From Rebecca billardiae RCC1528 (Eukaryota; Haptophyta): a stretch of 64,000 nt of DNA. The translations under genes were made by a program, and so were the position numbers. Positions 62,079 to 64,000 of the stretch are shown here, in pieces. The first letter of the stretch is position 1. Each line of letters starts with the position of its first letter. The stretch lies in the NCBI GenBank assembly GCA_965240325.2, contig OZ251230.1, positions 186,001 through 250,000 of the forward strand, written 5' to 3'. Under the pieces are notes generated by a model. It searched no databases, was not told the DNA's origin, and was given only the letters and a program-made list of their open reading frames with translations.

Positions 62079-64000
62079 ACCCGTCGAAGCGGCCGGCAGA
62101 TCAGCCGCCGTCGGAGGAGGTTGCCAAGTACTGGGAGGAGCACGCGATCAGGGTGACGGGCGGCGCGCCCCCGCCGTGGCTCTCCTACTCGCAGGCCGGC
62201 CTGCCGCCGCCGCTCCTCCAAGCGTTCACCGCCGCGGGCTTCAGCGCGCCGACGCCGATCCAAGCGCACTCGTGGTCTGCGGCTGCGGACGGGCGCGACG
62301 TGATCGCCGTGGCGAAGACGGGCTCGGGCAAGACGCTCGGCTTCCTGGTGCCGTCGATCAAGCTGATGCTCTCGCGCCAGCTCAACACCAGCGTGCCCGC
62401 GCTCCTCGTGCTCGCGCCCACGCGCGAGCTCGCCACCCAGATCCAGGAGGAGGCGAACAAGTTTGGGCGCGCGCTCGGCATCGGCTGCTGCTGCATGTAC
62501 GGCGGGCAGCCGAAGGGGGCGCAGCTGGGCGAGCTGCGCCGCGGCGCGGGGGTGATGATCGCGACGCCCGGCCGGCTCAACGACTTCCTCGAGGCCGGCC
62601 AGGTCTCCCTCCACTCGATCCAGATCCTGACGCTCGACGAGGCCGACCGGATGCTGGACATGGGCTTTGAGCCGCAGATCAGGCGGGTGGTCGCGCAGGT
62701 GCCGCCCGCGCGGCAGACGCTCTTCTACACGGCGACGTGGCCGAAGGGCGTGGTGCGGCTCGCGATGGACTTCCTGCGCAACCCCGTGCAGATCAACATC
62801 GGCGACACGGACAAGCTGAACGCGAACAAGGACATCACGCAGCACGTGCACACCGTCTCCTCCTCCTTCCAGAAGCAGCCGATCCTCTTCGACATCCTGC
62901 GCACCCTCGGGCCGCAGGCGAAGGTGATCATCTTCTGCTCGACCAAGCGGATGTGCGACCAGCTCGGCATGCAGCTCATGCGCCAGTGCAACGCGGGCGT
63001 GCTGCACGGCGACAAGACGCAGGTGCGCTCCGCGCGCGCGCGCGCCGCATGCGCTTGCCTAGCGCGCCGCGCTCACGGCCGCGCCGCCTCGCGCCGCCTC
63101 GCGCCGCCTCGCGCCGCCTCGCGCCGCCCCGCTCGCGCGGCCGCCCGGCGCGCGCGTGCGCGGCCGCGCAGGTGGAGCGCGACCGCACGATGGTCGAGTT
63201 CAAGAACGGCATGCGCCCGGTGCTCTGCGCCACCGACGTCGCCGCGCGCGGCCTCGACGTGAAGGGCGTGAGCGCCGTGATCAACTACGACTTCCCCTCG
63301 TCCACGGAGGACTACATCCACCGCATCGGGCGCACCGGCCGCGCGGGCGCCAAGGGCGAGGCGCACACCTTCTTCGAGCCGAAGGACGCGCGGCACGCGC
63401 GCTCGCTCGTCGAGATCCTCAAGGCGCGCGCGGGCGCGCACCGCGCGCACCGCCGCCGCGCGCACCGCCGCCGCACACACCGCGCGCTCACTCACGCCGC
63501 ACACGCACCGCGCACGGCCGCGCGCGCACCGCTCGCTCGCACGGCGCGCAGGGTGCGGAGCAGCACGTGCCGCCTGAGCTGGCGCAGATGGGGGAGGGCG
63601 GGTTCGGCTCGAGCCTCTCGGCGCTCGGCGCGCGCTTCTCGCAGGGCGGTACGCCCGCCGGCGGCGCTGGCGGCGGGTACGCGGGCGGCGGTGCGTACGG
63701 CGGGTGCGGCGGCGGGTATGGAGGCGGTGGCGCGTACGGCGGCGGTGGCGCCTCCGCCCTGCCCGCGCTGCCCGCGATGCCGGCCGGCGTGGACGGCGCG
63801 GCTCGCCCCGCCGAGCCCGCCGGCGAGTACGCGCGTGAGCGCGAGCGCGAGTACGGCCCGCCACGAGGCCGCGCCGACGAGTACGACCGGCCGGCGCGCC
63901 CGCGCTCGCGCTCGCGAGAGCGCGACTACGACTATGGCGGCGCAGAGAGGCGCGGCGGCGGGTACGGGGAGCGCGAGCGCGACTACGGCCGCGGCCCGCC
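61682..64000 (+). CDS. WW-domain DEAD-box RNA helicase (DDX5/DBP2-like), 3' end cut by window
   Basis: Model: exons 61682-63022, 63172-63423, 63552-64000 and beyond; at least 680 residues. The first intron is GT-AG and the second would start GC (CTCAAG|GCGCGC), both in phase. Residues 1-30 are a WW domain ([20 protein letters not shown]) as in plant RH14/RH40/RH46. A Gly/Tyr-rich spacer precedes the helicase core: Q motif [32 protein letters not shown] (about residue 319), [25 protein letters not shown] and [10 protein letters not shown]. The C-terminus is Gly-rich ([12 protein letters not shown]) then RS/RERE-rich, suited to RNA binding. Expected roles are splicing, rRNA processing or mRNA export in the nucleus. 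No stop codon is reached before the window ends. Confidence 0.92.

Overview
The window looks like a piece of the nuclear genome of a very GC-rich unicellular eukaryote, most likely a microalga of the haptophyte kind. This is inferred from the gene set (Nse4, ORC2, a Myb factor, a four-CNB cyclic-nucleotide-dependent kinase, a WW-domain DEAD-box helicase, an FtsH-like plastid/mitochondrial ATPase) and from short introns made almost wholly of G and C. These introns start GTGCGC or, less often, GCGCGC, and end GCGCAG or CCAG. No ribosome binding sites, operons, rRNA or tRNA genes were seen. Exon coordinates are hand-made gene models whose reading frames close across each junction; none is supported by transcript data.

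Layout. 0.6-1.8 kb: Nse4 (+). 2.4-4.4 kb: first copy of a 1.94-kb transposon-like element whose second copy lies inverted at 28.3-30.2 kb. 4.7-8.6 kb: three minus-strand genes (LRR-type membrane protein, an unknown protein, a tail-anchored truncated haemoglobin). 8.8-16.6 kb: a 2,548-residue protein that joins chromatin-like N-terminal regions to two ABC ATPase modules and a GNAT acetyltransferase, followed by a DFR-like reductase. 17.9-22.7 kb: gene-poor. 22.7-27.8 kb: Myb factor, membrane-anchored methyltransferase-like protein, protease-less FtsH. 30.5-34.3 kb: DnaJ/thioredoxin-like protein, PatB/MalY-type lyase and an overlapping twin-CX9C protein, all minus. 34.4-35.5 kb: a hAT element with a perfect 8-bp target duplication. 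35.7-39.8 kb: PKG-like kinase. 40.5-42.9 kb: ORC2 (minus). 43.3-51.4 kb: a 2,659-residue RING/RanBP2-finger/UBA protein. 52.1-53.7 kb: small zinc-finger protein (minus) and CS-domain protein (plus). 54.4-56.4 kb: another inverted-repeat element with internal 0.38-kb repeats. 57.2-58.8 kb: a multi-pass membrane protein ending in a TIR-like domain (minus). 59.6-61.5 kb: GSTCD/METTL25-like methyltransferase (minus). 61.7 kb to the end: DEAD-box helicase, cut by the window edge.

Organisation. Genes are often arranged head-to-head with short shared promoters (about 45-350 bp: globin/ABC-GNAT, ORC2/RING, zinc finger/CS, methyltransferase/helicase). Most tail-to-tail or 3'-flanking gaps hold AT-rich or simple-sequence islands ((AT)n, (GA)n, (CT)n), which stand out against the GC-rich genes. 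Several genes serve chromosome maintenance or chromatin (Nse4, ORC2, Myb, probably the ABC-GNAT giant), but nothing suggests they form one pathway.

The best candidate for something undescribed is the ABC-ABC-GNAT giant at 8.8-16.6 kb. Its C-terminal half resembles the ABC-ATPase/acetyltransferase fusions of phages and prokaryotes, here embedded in a eukaryotic, spliced, nuclear-looking protein.
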